In this document: piece after piece, positions 18,821 through 29,100 of the stretch
Layout: the number at the start of each line of letters is the position of its first letter
How positions within the stretch are numbered: the stretch's first letter is position 1
DNA from: [Clostridium] asparagiforme DSM 15981
GTDB taxonomy: Bacteria > Bacillota > Clostridia > Lachnospirales > Lachnospiraceae
Direction of reading: 5' to 3'
DNA length: 64,000 nt
Assembly (NCBI GenBank): GCA_025149125.1
Contig: CP102272.1
Location: 3,844,001-3,908,000, forward strand
The notes under the pieces: model-generated
Seen by the model: the letters and a program-made list of their open reading frames with translations, nothing else
Told to the model about the DNA's origin: nothing
Databases searched by the model: none
Program-made: the position numbers and the translations under genes

Positions 18821-18854
18821 AAAATTCCCGCCTCACAGGATCCATGAAGGCGGG
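18821..18854 (-). terminator. Probable terminator after dgt
   Basis: CCCGCCT / AGGCGGG 7-bp stem (18848-18854 with 18827-18833) followed on the minus strand by AATTTTC, directly after the dgt stop. The T run is short, so read-through into dnaG is possible. Confidence 0.55.
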
Positions 18855-18860
18855 CAAAAT

Positions 18861-19871
18861 TCACAGAACATTCCACCGCTGCGGCACGAACAGATCCTCA
18901 AACAGATCGATGGCATAGATATCGCTCATCCCGGCGATGTAATCGCATACCACCCGGCTCTTCTTCTCGCCCCGCTCCTCCATCAGGAAGAGATACTCCT
19001 GGGGAAGCCGTTCCACGTGTTTTAGATAGTAGTCGTAGAGGGAGGCGATCATCTGCTGGGCCTTGCCCTCCTCGGCCTTTGGAATGTCGTTCTTGTACAC
19101 GTTCTCAAACATCCAGCGCCGCAGCCCCTGCATGGCTTCCTCCATACCCGGAGACATCTTGATCTCCGGTTTTCCAAGGCTGTTGAGGATGATGTCGTGG
19201 ATCATGGTGTTGAGCCGCTCCCGCACGCTGTGCCCCAGTATATCGGTGTAAACCGCCGGCAGCTGCTCCTCCACAAACATCCTTGCGCGGATGGCGTCGT
19301 CGATGTCATGGTTGATGTAGGCGATTTTGTCGGAAAGCCGCACAATGGCGCCCTCCAGCGTATTGGGATGTCCGGCGGTCCGGTGGTTTAAAATCCCGTC
19401 CCGCACCTCCCAGGTCAGGTTCAGCCCCCGTCCGCCCTTCTCCAAAAGCTCCACCACCCGGACGCTCTGCTCGTAGTGGGCGAAGCCGTCCTCGCAGATT
19501 TGATTCAAAATGAACTCGCCGGAATGGCCGAAGGGCGTGTGCCCCAGATCATGGCCCAGGGCGATGGCCTCGGTCAGACTCTCGTTTAAACAGAGGGACT
19601 TGGCGATGGTCCGGGCGATCTGGCTGACCTCCAGCGTGTGGGTCAGACGCGTCCGGTAGTGGTCGCCCTCAGGCGCCAGAAACACCTGCGTCTTGTGCTT
19701 CAGACGGCGGAACGCCTTACAGTGCAGAATCCGGTCCCGGTCCCGCTGGTATTCCGGCCGGATATCGCACAGCGCTTCCGGCCTGTCCCTGCCCCGCGAG
19801 CGGGCGGAAAATGAAGCGTACGGGCTTAAATACTGTTCCTCAAGGGCTTCCATCGATTCGCGAATGTTCAT
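18861..19871 (-). CDS. dgt: Deoxyguanosinetriphosphate triphosphohydrolase-like protein
   Basis: A 336-residue HD-domain protein of the dGTPase family, which converts dNTPs to deoxynucleosides plus triphosphate. Marks are RRLKHKTQVF, the metal-site residues in RLTHTLEVSQIA, the HD motif in LGHDLGHTPFGH and the distal aspartate in RLSDKIAYINHD. The length fits the short dGTPase-like group common in Firmicutes. It lies just upstream of dnaG, a conserved neighbour in clostridia. The start follows a GGGGGAG-type binding site; an AT-rich stretch with a TATAAT hexamer about 25-30 bases upstream of the ATG is a plausible -10 with a weak -35. Confidence 0.93.
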   Translation of the reverse strand: MNIRESMEALEEQYLSPYASFSARSRGRDRPEALCDIRPEYQRDRDRILHCKAFRRLKHKTQVFLAPEGDHYRTRLTHTLEVSQIARTIAKSLCLNESLTEAIALGHDLGHTPFGHSGEFILNQICEDGFAHYEQSVRVVELLEKGGRGLNLTWEVRDGILNHRTAGHPNTLEGAIVRLSDKIAYINHDIDDAIRARMFVEEQLPAVYTDILGHSVRERLNTMIHDIILNSLGKPEIKMSPGMEEAMQGLRRWMFENVYKNDIPKAEEGKAQQMIASLYDYYLKHVERLPQEYLFLMEERGEKKSRVVCDYIAGMSDIYAIDLFEDLFVPQRWNVL

Positions 19872-19997
19872 CCACCACTCCCCCTATCTCTATTATATTG
19901 CCTATTCCCCTATTTTACTACAAAAAATTATATCTGCCTAGAGAAATGCCCCGGATTTTCAGAAAATTTTATAAATAGAGCGATAGTTGGTTGCATT

Positions 19998-22900
19998 CTA
20001 TTCATGACTCACAAAATATATGCCTTTTGTACCCTTTTTTGCCTCGTAAAGCATGTTGTCCGCCCGCAGCAGCAGCCGGTTCACATCCTGGACGGAGGCC
20101 ACGCGGCCGCAGGCGATGCCGATGGAACAGGAGATGCCGTCCCGCCCGTCGATGAGTTCTCCCGAAACATGCCGGCGCAGCGTTCCCAGAAAATACTCCC
20201 GGCGCTCCAGCTCCCCGTATATCCTCCGGGCCAGTTCCTCCAGCTCCTCCTTTTTCGCATTGGGCGCGCAGATGACAAATTCATCCCCGCCAAAGCGCAC
20301 CACAGCCCCGGACTGTCCGCAGACCGCCTCGAACACCCTGGCGATCTCCCGCAGCACCGCGTCCCCCACCTGATGACCGAAGCGGTCATTGCAGTTTTTA
20401 AAGTTGTCCAGGTCAATGTAGAGCAGGCCCATCTGCCTTCCCCCATGGGCCAGCAGCCCCCGCAGCCTGCGGTAAAAGCCCTCCCGGTTGAGGATGCCGG
20501 TCAGCTGGTCCGTGGTGGCCGCACGTCTCAGCTCCTCCTGCACCCGCCTCAGCTCGGCGTCCTTCTCGCTGCGGCAGATCACGCTGTTGAACTGGTAAAA
20601 CAGCATCTCAAACACGTCCAGCTGCTCCTCGCCGATGACACAGTTCCCGGTACCGTCGATATTACTGTCCCGCATATAAATCACCGCAAACACCGCGCAC
20701 TCCAGCCGGTTGTTGTTGAAAAACGGAATACCGGCGATGGAACACAGCCTGTCCTCGTCAAACAGCTCCGTCACCTCCCGGTACTGGCCGAAATGGCCGG
20801 TAAAACGGGATACGGCAAATCCCTTCTGGCGCATCTCAAAGAACCGGCAGATCACCCGGCGCTCCCGCTCCCCCACGGCGCAGTCCAGGTCGCTGTAAAA
20901 CACGCCCCCGTTCCCCTCCGCCGGAAAGCGGATGATCAGAAGTCCGTCAAGTCCGAAGTACCGCTCAAACAGGCCGACCATCAGTTCCAGCCGGTCCCGC
21001 CTTCCAATGTCGTCCACATTACTCAGAATCCGAATCCAGCTGGATACAAAGCGCCGGTTGTTCTTCTGCTCCCGGTACCGGCACTCCTTCTCCCAGCTTC
21101 TGACCATCCGCTCGATCTCCCGCTCCACAGCCTCCACGGTTTCATTCTCCGGCGTTTCCGCCAGGTTCAGGGCCGTAGGGATAAGAGAATCTCCTCCTCC
21201 GGCCGGAAGCCGCCGCTCCCGCTCCTCCTCCCGGCGTATGCGGCTCCGCTCGGCCTCCGCCTCCTCCATCCGCCCGGTGCGCACAAACAGCTCCAGCCGG
21301 TCGCGGCGGTACAGCCCGCCGCAGATCCTCTGGTCCGGCCTGGCCACCCCGATCTGTTCCTCCGCGGCCTCCATGCAGTCCAGCGCCTGCTGGTAATCCC
21401 GTCCCAGCATGGCATTTAAGCCCGTGGCGTAGTGGTACAGAAACAGGTCCCCGCAGACGCTGGCCCGTGCGCTGCCAAAGCGCGGCAGGACGCAGCCGTC
21501 CACATGTTCCAGGAACTGTCCGGCCCGGCTCAGGTAAACCCTGGCGCTGGTGGTGTTGCGCTCGTACATGGAACAAAGCGCCATCAGGCTGTAGAACTGG
21601 GACAGGTCGCAGAACCGCTGTCCGTAAAGCCCCAGCCGTCCCATGATGTCCATGGACCGCTCAAAATAGTTCAGAGCTGCGGCAAACCGCTCCTGCGCCA
21701 GGGCGTTTAGCCCCATATAGTAAAAAGTTCCCGCCGCCTCCCGCACCGCAGCGCCGCCCAGGCGGCAGTAGAGCTGCAGCGCGGCCGCAAAGGCGTTTCC
21801 GGCTGCTTGGTACTCCCGCAGCATGGTATAATTAAAGCCCACTCCGTTGTAAACCCTGCCCAGCTCAAGGCTGTCCGTTCCCCCCATAGCCTCAAAGCAT
21901 TTGAGGTGGTAGCGGTTGGACATATGATAATACCCGCTGTTGGCCGCGATCATCCCATTCCGGCAGTAAGCCTTATCCACCAGCACTTCGTTCCCCACGG
22001 ACTTGGCCCAGGCCAGAGCCCGGCCGAAATCCGGCAGCGCGGTCTCATCGTCCAGGAAACGCAGCGCGCCCTCCACATCGTTGTCGCTCCCGTAAATCCG
22101 CATATAGGCCAGATGGTTGTAAAATCCCAGCCGCTCTGCCCGCAGCAGAAATTTTCCCTCCACCGGCACGTCGGACAGGAGAAAATTCATGCGGTTCCAA
22201 CCGCCCATGCAAATCTCCGTCCGCAGCATCCGAACCCGGAAATCCCACATTTCCCCCTGATCGCCTTCCTCCAGCCTGATCCGCCTCAGACATTCCCGCG
22301 CCTGTCCCATACGTCCTGAGCGCATATAGGCGAGAGCCGACAGATAGTTTTGATGCCTCTCCGCCTGTTCCCCGCCGATGTTGCCAAACAGCTGGCACAG
22401 CGACAGCGCCCTAGGGTAATTTCCCAGGCAGATCACCACATAGACGTAGAGCACCAGCACCTGCATCCGGTACTCCCCGGGGATCGTGCTGTTCTCGATG
22501 TTCAGCCTGCGGTTCACAATGTCCAGATAATGCTCCGCCTGCCGCAGATCCAGCATACCGGTCAGATTGCGCAGGCGCAGGATGACGTCCTCCATATTCT
22601 CCCCGGACAGCCGGATTCCCTCGCGAACCGGCTTCTGATTCCGCTTCAGGAAGCTGCCGAACTCCAGAAGCTGCCCCCGTCTGCCGGCCGCCTCCAACCA
22701 CTCCTCCCAGTTTTCCCGGAGGTAGGATGCCGCATTCTCCAGCGCATCGTAGAGAATCACCATGTGGACCATATGGCTGTCTGCGGATTCCATCAGCTCC
22801 CGTACCAGGCGCATGGCCGGTCCTCCGGCCCGCTGGAAGCTGTTCAGGATCAGGACAAAGGGGCGCTGACGCGAGCACCAGACCGCCAGGTCGAAAAGCG

Positions 22901-23294
22901 CCCGCTCCATGCGCCTCCGTTCAAACGCGATCTCATCCAGAATCAAGTCCTCCCGCCGCTCAGCCCTCCCGGTTTTCAGATAGGATCGAAAAATTTCCCG
23001 ATGGCTGCTGTAAACACCGCACTGCTCAAACGCCTGCTCCAGGGCATCTTCGCCCAGCTCCCGCAGATAATCGCCCAGTACCCCCGTAAACGGCATGAAC
23101 GGCTCCTGAATATTTTCCTGACCGTATTCGCAGAAAAATATTTTTGGTCCGTTCATCTGTCTCTCAAACTTCTTGATTTCTCGGTCGGTAATCTCAATAT
23201 CGTCGTAGAGCCGTATCACCAGACATCTGGCCTGCTCCGTATCTCCGGCCAGCTCCGCAATGCGCTCTACCGCTTGCTCAACGCGATAATCCAT
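19998..23294 (-). CDS. Diguanylate cyclase with pseudo-ATPase, TPR, GAF and GGDEF domains
   Basis: A 1,098-residue soluble signalling protein. Residues 1-~260 resemble an AAA_16/STAND ATPase module but have no P-loop, and the Walker B-like strand ends in N (PFVLILNSFQ). About 270-690 is a long run of helical TPR-like repeats (for example ALNYFERSMDIMGRLGLYGQ). About 735-900 is GAF-like. The C terminus is GGDEF with intact RFGGDEF (near residue 1,000), LYIDLDNFKNCNDRFGH and CSIGIA, so it should make cyclic di-GMP. The RxxD inhibitory site is absent (GQSG in its place). ATG at 23294 sits 5-6 bases after GGGAG; the GTG two codons earlier is less likely. No membrane segment. Monocistronic, with its own promoter. 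Confidence 0.88.
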   Translation of the reverse strand: MDYRVEQAVERIAELAGDTEQARCLVIRLYDDIEITDREIKKFERQMNGPKIFFCEYGQENIQEPFMPFTGVLGDYLRELGEDALEQAFEQCGVYSSHREIFRSYLKTGRAERREDLILDEIAFERRRMERALFDLAVWCSRQRPFVLILNSFQRAGGPAMRLVRELMESADSHMVHMVILYDALENAASYLRENWEEWLEAAGRRGQLLEFGSFLKRNQKPVREGIRLSGENMEDVILRLRNLTGMLDLRQAEHYLDIVNRRLNIENSTIPGEYRMQVLVLYVYVVICLGNYPRALSLCQLFGNIGGEQAERHQNYLSALAYMRSGRMGQARECLRRIRLEEGDQGEMWDFRVRMLRTEICMGGWNRMNFLLSDVPVEGKFLLRAERLGFYNHLAYMRIYGSDNDVEGALRFLDDETALPDFGRALAWAKSVGNEVLVDKAYCRNGMIAANSGYYHMSNRYHLKCFEAMGGTDSLELGRVYNGVGFNYTMLREYQAAGNAFAAALQLYCRLGGAAVREAAGTFYYMGLNALAQERFAAALNYFERSMDIMGRLGLYGQRFCDLSQFYSLMALCSMYERNTTSARVYLSRAGQFLEHVDGCVLPRFGSARASVCGDLFLYHYATGLNAMLGRDYQQALDCMEAAEEQIGVARPDQRICGGLYRRDRLELFVRTGRMEEAEAERSRIRREEERERRLPAGGGDSLIPTALNLAETPENETVEAVEREIERMVRSWEKECRYREQKNNRRFVSSWIRILSNVDDIGRRDRLELMVGLFERYFGLDGLLIIRFPAEGNGGVFYSDLDCAVGERERRVICRFFEMRQKGFAVSRFTGHFGQYREVTELFDEDRLCSIAGIPFFNNNRLECAVFAVIYMRDSNIDGTGNCVIGEEQLDVFEMLFYQFNSVICRSEKDAELRRVQEELRRAATTDQLTGILNREGFYRRLRGLLAHGGRQMGLLYIDLDNFKNCNDRFGHQVGDAVLREIARVFEAVCGQSGAVVRFGGDEFVICAPNAKKEELEELARRIYGELERREYFLGTLRRHVSGELIDGRDGISCSIGIACGRVASVQDVNRLLLRADNMLYEAKKGTKGIYFVSHE

Positions 23295-23416
23295 CCTCAC
23301 TCCCGCTCTCTGAATTCATTTGCACAACCGCCTTCCGGCGGCCGTCCAGGTTTTGCGTACATGCTATTCTATTTTGTCACCAGCCGTAAGGCTGATGATA
23401 AGTGTTACGTTTCCTT

Positions 23417-23445
23417 ATTATAGCGTAAACGCCTGACACCTTCAA
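23417..23445 (-). promoter_or_regulatory. SigA promoter of the diguanylate cyclase gene
   Basis: Minus-strand TTGAAG (23440-23445), exact 17-base spacer, TATAAT (23417-23422). Leader of about 115 bases to the ATG at 23294. Confidence 0.75.
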
Positions 23446-23524
23446 TAGGAGGGCGGGGATTATTTCTCTGAATTTTGTGCGATCCGCTTCCACGGCTATG
23501 ATATGCAACCGTCCCGTTCCACTC

Positions 23525-23563
23525 AAAAAGGAACCCGACCCGGCCTTGGCCCTGTCAGGTTCC
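23525..23563 (-). terminator. Terminator of the giant protein-SBP-sortase operon
   Basis: Minus-strand GGAACCTGAC (23554-23563) pairs with GTCGGGTTCC (23530-23539), with one G-U pair, followed by TTTTT. It starts 4 bases past the sortase stop. Confidence 0.88.
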
Positions 23564-23567
23564 CTGC

Positions 23568-24317
23568 TCAATTCTCAATCTTTTTGGCAAATACCAGCAC
23601 CCGGCCGTTGTCGATGGGCCGGTAACAGGTAGAGAGGGTAAGAATCTTGTCCTCCGTCTCCGCCTTCACTCCGGTGTCATACAGGCTGTGCTGCGCTAGA
23701 TACTCTAAAAACTGTTCCCACTGCTCCGGCTCCCCGGGGTCCCTCTCAATCATCTGGAAAATATCCCGGTTCTCCTGCTCCGAAAGGCTGGAGAACAACA
23801 CGGCGAAAATCTCATACTCCCCGCCGTTCTCATGATCGAACCGGACAATGGGGTGCTTCTCAAAATATTCCCGCTCCTGATAAAACCGCAGACAGCTGAA
23901 CATCTTGGTATTGCGTGTGTTGTGCCCGTAGACGATCAGATTGTCCGAGGGCTTTTCAATGTCGCAGCGCATATCCAGAAAGGGGGTGCCGTTGCCGTGG
24001 TAGGAGCGGTCGAAGGCGTGGGTCAGGTAAAACATCCCGCCCGCCTCGTCCGTCTGCATCACCGGGTAGCTCAAAGGGGTGTCCTTGATGCTGATATAAC
24101 CCACGCACTGAGGGTTCAGGGCCCGCAGCGCATCAAGATCCACTCCCCCCGCCTCATCCCGGTTCCGTTTTGCCTCCTTCGGCATATGGTAAGCCTGCCG
24201 CCAGATTTCGTCGAAGCCCTTCTCCTCCCGGTACAGCGAAAATGCATCCTTTGCCGCGATCACCAGGCACACAAAGATCACCGCCAGGCAGACCCTGCGT
24301 ATCCATTTTCTCACCAT
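23568..24317 (-). CDS. srtB: Class B sortase
   Basis: A 249-residue class B sortase, a membrane-anchored transpeptidase that cuts a C-terminal sorting motif and attaches the protein to peptidoglycan. An N-terminal signal anchor spans about 8-22. The catalytic triad is visible: H132 in VYGHNT, C231 in TLSTCYR and R239 in NGRVLVF. The long helix-bearing insert before the Cys strand (SLSEQENRDIFQMIERDP) is the class B mark. The start ATG directly abuts the stop of the binding-protein gene, so translation is coupled. Class B sortases of clostridia such as C. difficile use (S/P)PKTG-type motifs, which fits the IPKTG of the giant protein two genes upstream. It is probably a dedicated anchor enzyme for that protein. 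Confidence 0.92.
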   Translation of the reverse strand: MVRKWIRRVCLAVIFVCLVIAAKDAFSLYREEKGFDEIWRQAYHMPKEAKRNRDEAGGVDLDALRALNPQCVGYISIKDTPLSYPVMQTDEAGGMFYLTHAFDRSYHGNGTPFLDMRCDIEKPSDNLIVYGHNTRNTKMFSCLRFYQEREYFEKHPIVRFDHENGGEYEIFAVLFSSLSEQENRDIFQMIERDPGEPEQWEQFLEYLAQHSLYDTGVKAETEDKILTLSTCYRPIDNGRVLVFAKKIEN

Positions 24318-26018
24318 CTATTTCACCCGTATATCCTGAATATTCACGAAAAAGTCGTCGTAGCGGGTGATCCGGTAGCCGGACAGGTCCGCGGACACGG
24401 CCAGAAACTGCTTTGGCCGGGCCAGGGGAACCACCGGCACCTGGAGAGCGGCCACATCCGCGGCCTTCTTCCAGGCTGCGGTCAAGGCCTTCTCGCTGTA
24501 TGCGGTGCTCAATTCCCCCAGCGCCGCATTCAGTTCATTGCTGTTGCACGCCGTGGGCAGGCCCTGCATGTCCTCCGCCAAACCGTCCCAGGCCGACGGA
24601 TCGTCCCACCCTCCGGTGCCGGACAGGATCAGATCGAAGTCCTGCAGCATATACACCTGCCGCAGGTAGGCAGCCTGATCCAGCAGCTCGATGTCCACAT
24701 CAAAGCCGATGTCCTTCAGGTCGCTCTTCACGGCCTTAGCCAGCGTTTCCTGGTTCTTGTTTCCGGCCAACACCGGCAGCCTGAGACGTCCCTTTAGGCT
24801 GCCGTACTTCTCCCCGGCTTCCTCCATCAGCTTCTTCGCCTTCTCCCGGTTCAAAGCCATGTTCTCGCCGCCCGCATAGATGCTGTCCTCAGGCCCGATT
24901 GCCTCGGCCTTTACCATGTAAGCGGACAGATTTCCTCCCGCGAACCGGTCCCGGTCAATGGACAGGGCGATAGCGCGGCGGACCGCCGGGATATAGAGCT
25001 GCCGGTTGTTCCGGTTCAGAGCCATATAAAAAAGGCCCGCCCCCGGCTTTTCATAGATTGTAAACTGCTTTGCAGAAAAAAAACGGTCGAACAGCGCGGA
25101 CTCGGCGGAAAAAAACGCCGCGTCGATCCTCTGTTCATCGATGACGGTGCCCATCTCGTAGGTGCCGTAGGTGACGAACTCCACGGCCTTGATGTCACGG
25201 ATCTTCCCCCGGTAGAATTCATTTGTCTCCAGGCGGATTCCGCTGCCGTCCCGGATTCGGACCTTCTGATAAGCACCGGTCCCCGTGCCGTCCATGGACA
25301 GCTGCTGTAAAACAGGAAGGAAACCGCTGGTCAGGTTCTCCGGCCGCTCCTGGATTTTCGTCTCCAGAATCCGCAGATTGTCCGGGGACGGTGTTTCAAA
25401 GGCCAGCTCCACCGTCAGTTCATCCGTCACCCGGATCCCCTCCGGCAGTTCGCCCGCTCCCTCCCGAAACGCTCTCACGCCCTGGATATTGCCGTAAGGA
25501 CCGCTGCCCTCCTCCGCCGTGACGCACATGGCGGCAATGGAAAAAGCCGCGTCCCGGGCGGTCAGAGCCTGCCCGTCGCTGAAACGGATATTTTTCTTCA
25601 ACTGGATGGTACATGTGGCGCCGTCCTCGGCCATTCGGACCTGCCGCGCCAGCACCGGCTCCAGCTTCCCATCCACACTTTTGCGCATCAGGGGTTCAAA
25701 GATCACCGCACTGACCGCTCTGTCTCCTGCGGAACTGGCGTAGGCGGGATTAATCACGCCGGTGGCATCGTTGGTATAGACCCTCAACACCTGCCTGCGC
25801 TCCTCATCCTTCTGCACCGCGCTTCCCTTGCCCTCCTGCACCATAGCCAGTCCCGTCTGATCCCGGAATATTCCGGAGAAAATACGCGGGGGGCCCATGA
25901 CAAAGAACAATAACGCCGCCAGGACAACCGCGGCCGCAGCGATGGCTGCGGCGTACGGCCTTTTTCGGACGGCGGCGGCAAAAGCCGCCATCCGTTCTTT
26001 TATCTGATTGTTTTTCAT
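24318..26018 (-). CDS. Membrane-anchored family 5 extracellular solute-binding protein
   Basis: A 566-residue protein of the SBP_bac_5 (OppA/DppA) family, with the expected sequence flow: LRVYTNDATGVINPAYASS, EPLMRKSVDGKLEPVLA, KNIRFSDGQALTARD and later a canonical RRAIALSIDRDRF. It has no lipobox cysteine. A positively charged N terminus and one hydrophobic segment (about 23-42) make it a signal-anchored protein facing outward. No ABC permease or ATPase gene is nearby. It starts 18 bases after the giant gene and its stop abuts the sortase start, so the three form one operon. Role is unknown: it may bind peptides as part of the surface complex, sense them, or feed a remote transporter (inference). 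Confidence 0.85.
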   Translation of the reverse strand: MKNNQIKERMAAFAAAVRKRPYAAAIAAAAVVLAALLFFVMGPPRIFSGIFRDQTGLAMVQEGKGSAVQKDEERRQVLRVYTNDATGVINPAYASSAGDRAVSAVIFEPLMRKSVDGKLEPVLARQVRMAEDGATCTIQLKKNIRFSDGQALTARDAAFSIAAMCVTAEEGSGPYGNIQGVRAFREGAGELPEGIRVTDELTVELAFETPSPDNLRILETKIQERPENLTSGFLPVLQQLSMDGTGTGAYQKVRIRDGSGIRLETNEFYRGKIRDIKAVEFVTYGTYEMGTVIDEQRIDAAFFSAESALFDRFFSAKQFTIYEKPGAGLFYMALNRNNRQLYIPAVRRAIALSIDRDRFAGGNLSAYMVKAEAIGPEDSIYAGGENMALNREKAKKLMEEAGEKYGSLKGRLRLPVLAGNKNQETLAKAVKSDLKDIGFDVDIELLDQAAYLRQVYMLQDFDLILSGTGGWDDPSAWDGLAEDMQGLPTACNSNELNAALGELSTAYSEKALTAAWKKAADVAALQVPVVPLARPKQFLAVSADLSGYRITRYDDFFVNIQDIRVK

Positions 26019-26036
26019 GCTCGATTCCTCTGTCTC

Positions 26037-26154
26037 TTATTCCTCGTCCTCTTTTTTGCGCTTTGTCAGCAGGAGAACGACTCCGGCGATTGCTGCGATT
26101 CCCAGGGCTGTCAGACCCGCCGGCACCACGCCGGTCTTGGGGATCATGAACAGC
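26037..26154 (-). other. C-terminal cell-wall sorting signal of the giant protein
   Basis: The last ~40 residues: PPLFMIPKTG, then a hydrophobic stretch (VVPAGLTALGIAAIAGVVLL) and the charged tail KRKKEDEE. The motif is IPKTG, not the class A LPXTG with L first or the NPQTN of S. aureus SrtB. It resembles the (S/P)PKTG motif of C. difficile SrtB. Confidence 0.85.
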
Positions 26155-29100
26155 GGCGGCACCTCCTCCGGATTCTCTCCGTTCACGATTGCCTGGATGA
26201 TCTTAGGCACGTTTGGTACCCCGCCTCCGCCTCCGCCGGAAGGCCTGCGGTCAGGCGTGGGTTCCTTCTCCTTCTCGGGCGCCGTTAGTCCGGCATCCTG
26301 ATCCAGATCGTCCTTGATCTTACGCATGTCGATGGTCCATCCGGGCTCTTCCGATATCTTGCCGTCGTAGATTGCGAATTCCGCCGACACGCCCGCCCGG
26401 TACACGCCGTAAGCCGGCATACCGCTTACAGCTCCCACCGGTGAGAGCCGGCTGTTGCCGTCATCCGCCGGATCGTAGATTCCAGCCACCGTAAGCTCTG
26501 TGCCCTCCGGCAGGGAACCGTTCTCAAGCTGCTCCGTGAACTGTTGATCCATGGACTGCTTGGACAGATCCATAAACGCGTTGGCCGGAATTACATTGCT
26601 GTCCAGCGCTCCGCTCTTCGATCCGCCCGCCACGGTCCATTTCCATGTCTCCACGCCGTCCGGCTGGTAGACCTGTACCCGATAGCGGTACACTTTGTTC
26701 ATGGCGCTGTCCGGACTCATATCTGCAATGGGAACCCGGAACTGGTAATGTCCGTCCTCATCCGTATACTGCAGGCTTATTCCGTCCAGATCGCTGCAGG
26801 GTTCCCAGGTTCCTTTGCGGACCACAGTTCCCGTTATCCGAATCTTAGTCGTTCCTGCCGCCGTCACATCCGTTCCACTGCCTGTGAGCCATGCGTTTCC
26901 GGAATTCTTAATGGTGCTGTGGGCTACATCCGGCGTGGCCACCGCATTGGAGGCTGTCGCTGTGCCCGGCTCCATATCCGCCAGCTCGTAGGTATAATAT
27001 GTCTCTTCTCCCTCAGGATTGTAGCGGAACAATATTACGGCCGCTCCCTTCACTCCTCTCTCATCATTGTCCTGGATGCCGTTTCCATTTGCATCCTCCC
27101 AGACGTAATCTCCGATTGTCACGCGGTTCTCAAATGCCAGCACTCCGGCATCCCGCAGCATGTGGCGTTTTGAACGCACCTGCTCCGGCACATCGCCGTC
27201 CTGACGCAGATGGTATCTGCCGTCGTAAGCGTTGACATCCTCATCCATTTTCTCCATCAGTGCAAAGCTGTCACTGACGCCCAGGCTGCCGCGGCCTACT
27301 CCGTACCGCTCCATGTTGCCGTTCTCATAATCGTATCCGGTCAGAAGCCCTATATCTGAATCATTGTCGTCGTTGGCTCCAGCCTTCTGTACCTTTAAGT
27401 CGGTAAAGCTCAGCCCCGCCGCCTTCTCCACCAGGATCCGGTAACGGTACGGCTCAGGCTGGACAAACGTCTCTCTGGTCCTGCCGGGCTTCACCGGCTG
27501 CTCCTCGTCGAACAGCGGAAGCGCCGGGAAGGTATAGCAGCCGTCTTTGTCCGTGCGGACGCTGACCGTCTCTACATAAACCTCCTCGCTCTGCCTGCGC
27601 TTATCTTCGATCTCCGATGACAGCTTCTCAAGCTCCTCTTTTTCAAGGCTGATCTGCCGCTTCAGGGCGCTGATATCCAGCTCGGAGCTTTCCATCCTTG
27701 CAAGCAGCTCCCGGATCTCGTTTCCGATCTCCCAAATCTGCTCATTGAGCTTCAAATATGCAGCTTCGGCCTCGTTCTTCTCTTTCTCGTAACCGGCCGC
27801 CTCCGCTTCCAGCTCTGCGATCTCGCCGTTGATCTCCTCGATCTCCTCCGGCGTGTGATCCTGCTTCAGCTCTTCCTTCAAGTCATTGATCGACTGCTGA
27901 CGCACATCGATCAGAACCTCCAGGCGCGCTTTGCGGCCTTCCACATCCGCCCGCTCCCGCTCATAACCGCCCTGCTTCTCGTACTTCTCATTCAGCAGAG
28001 CCTGATCGGCCGCCTTGGCGTTCTCCGCGTTCCCCAGACGGGTCTGCAGACTGCTCAGCTCGTTAACCGCTCCGGTCTGCTGTCCGATCAGCTCCTCCAG
28101 CTCTTTCTTCAGAGCTTCAATGCGCTTCTCTTCCAGCTTCACATCCTCAAGGAACCGTTCTTCCGCCTCCAGGGTGCGCGGCAGTATATATTTGCCGCTG
28201 ATCCAGTAGGCCTCTCCGGTCTCGTCCTCCCAGGGCTGGTACTCATCCGGGTTAAAGGTAAACAGATCCACATAGGTACCGTCCGGGATCATGGTGCCGT
28301 TCCGGCTGTAGTCCGAATCCTTATCTTCCATGTAGTCCGCTTCCGATTTGGACGCGTAATCCACATCGCCGATCCGGTACTGCAATGTGACGCGCACATC
28401 CTCGATTCCCTTGTCGCCGTTCTTGCGGATTCCGTCGTAGTCCGCCTTTCCGTTCACCATCTGCGCATCGTTCCACACGATACCGTTCACTGAGCCTTTT
28501 GCGTAAGGCGTAAGGCCCGCGTCCACATGCTCGATCGTCTTCTGGGCATCGTAGTCGTAATAAATATCGCCCAGCTTGATGGTGTGCAGGTTGGGATCGG
28601 GCAGTCCGTTCTCATCCGTCTCCGCCTTCTCATAAGGCAGGTACATACTGGCGGTCATTGGATCTTTCGCATCGAATACATCCGTCTCCAGATTCAGCCA
28701 CTGTCCCGGCTCCCGTCTGGCGTAAAGCCAGCTGTTACCCGACAGATCGCTGTCGATCTCATCCAGATCCTTCTTCCCGCTGATCTCTTTGTGCATCGTT
28801 GTCACGGTATATCCCTTCGGCACATCCGGTATCTCTACCCGATACCCCACCAGGTAATACTGCTTGTTGCTTTCCGCACCGGTTTCCAGAACAGGTTTCA
28901 GTTTGAACTGCCATTCGCCTCCGGCCGTGGTCAGCGTGGTATCCACCGGTTTAGCCTGAGACGGAGTCGCCTCCGACAGCGCCGTAACCTCCGGCGTTGC
29001 TTCCGCCGGCGTTGCGACGGCGGGTTCCTTCACGAATTTCAGGTCCCCGTCCTCTTTCTTCAGGGGCAGCCAGCCCTCGTCCTCCACCCATGCATAGGCG

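Noticed and set aside
20004..21419. 471-codon plus-strand frame opposite the diguanylate cyclase
   Set aside because: Shadow of the GGDEF/TPR gene; composition is His/Pro/Leu-rich low-complexity with no recognisable domain.
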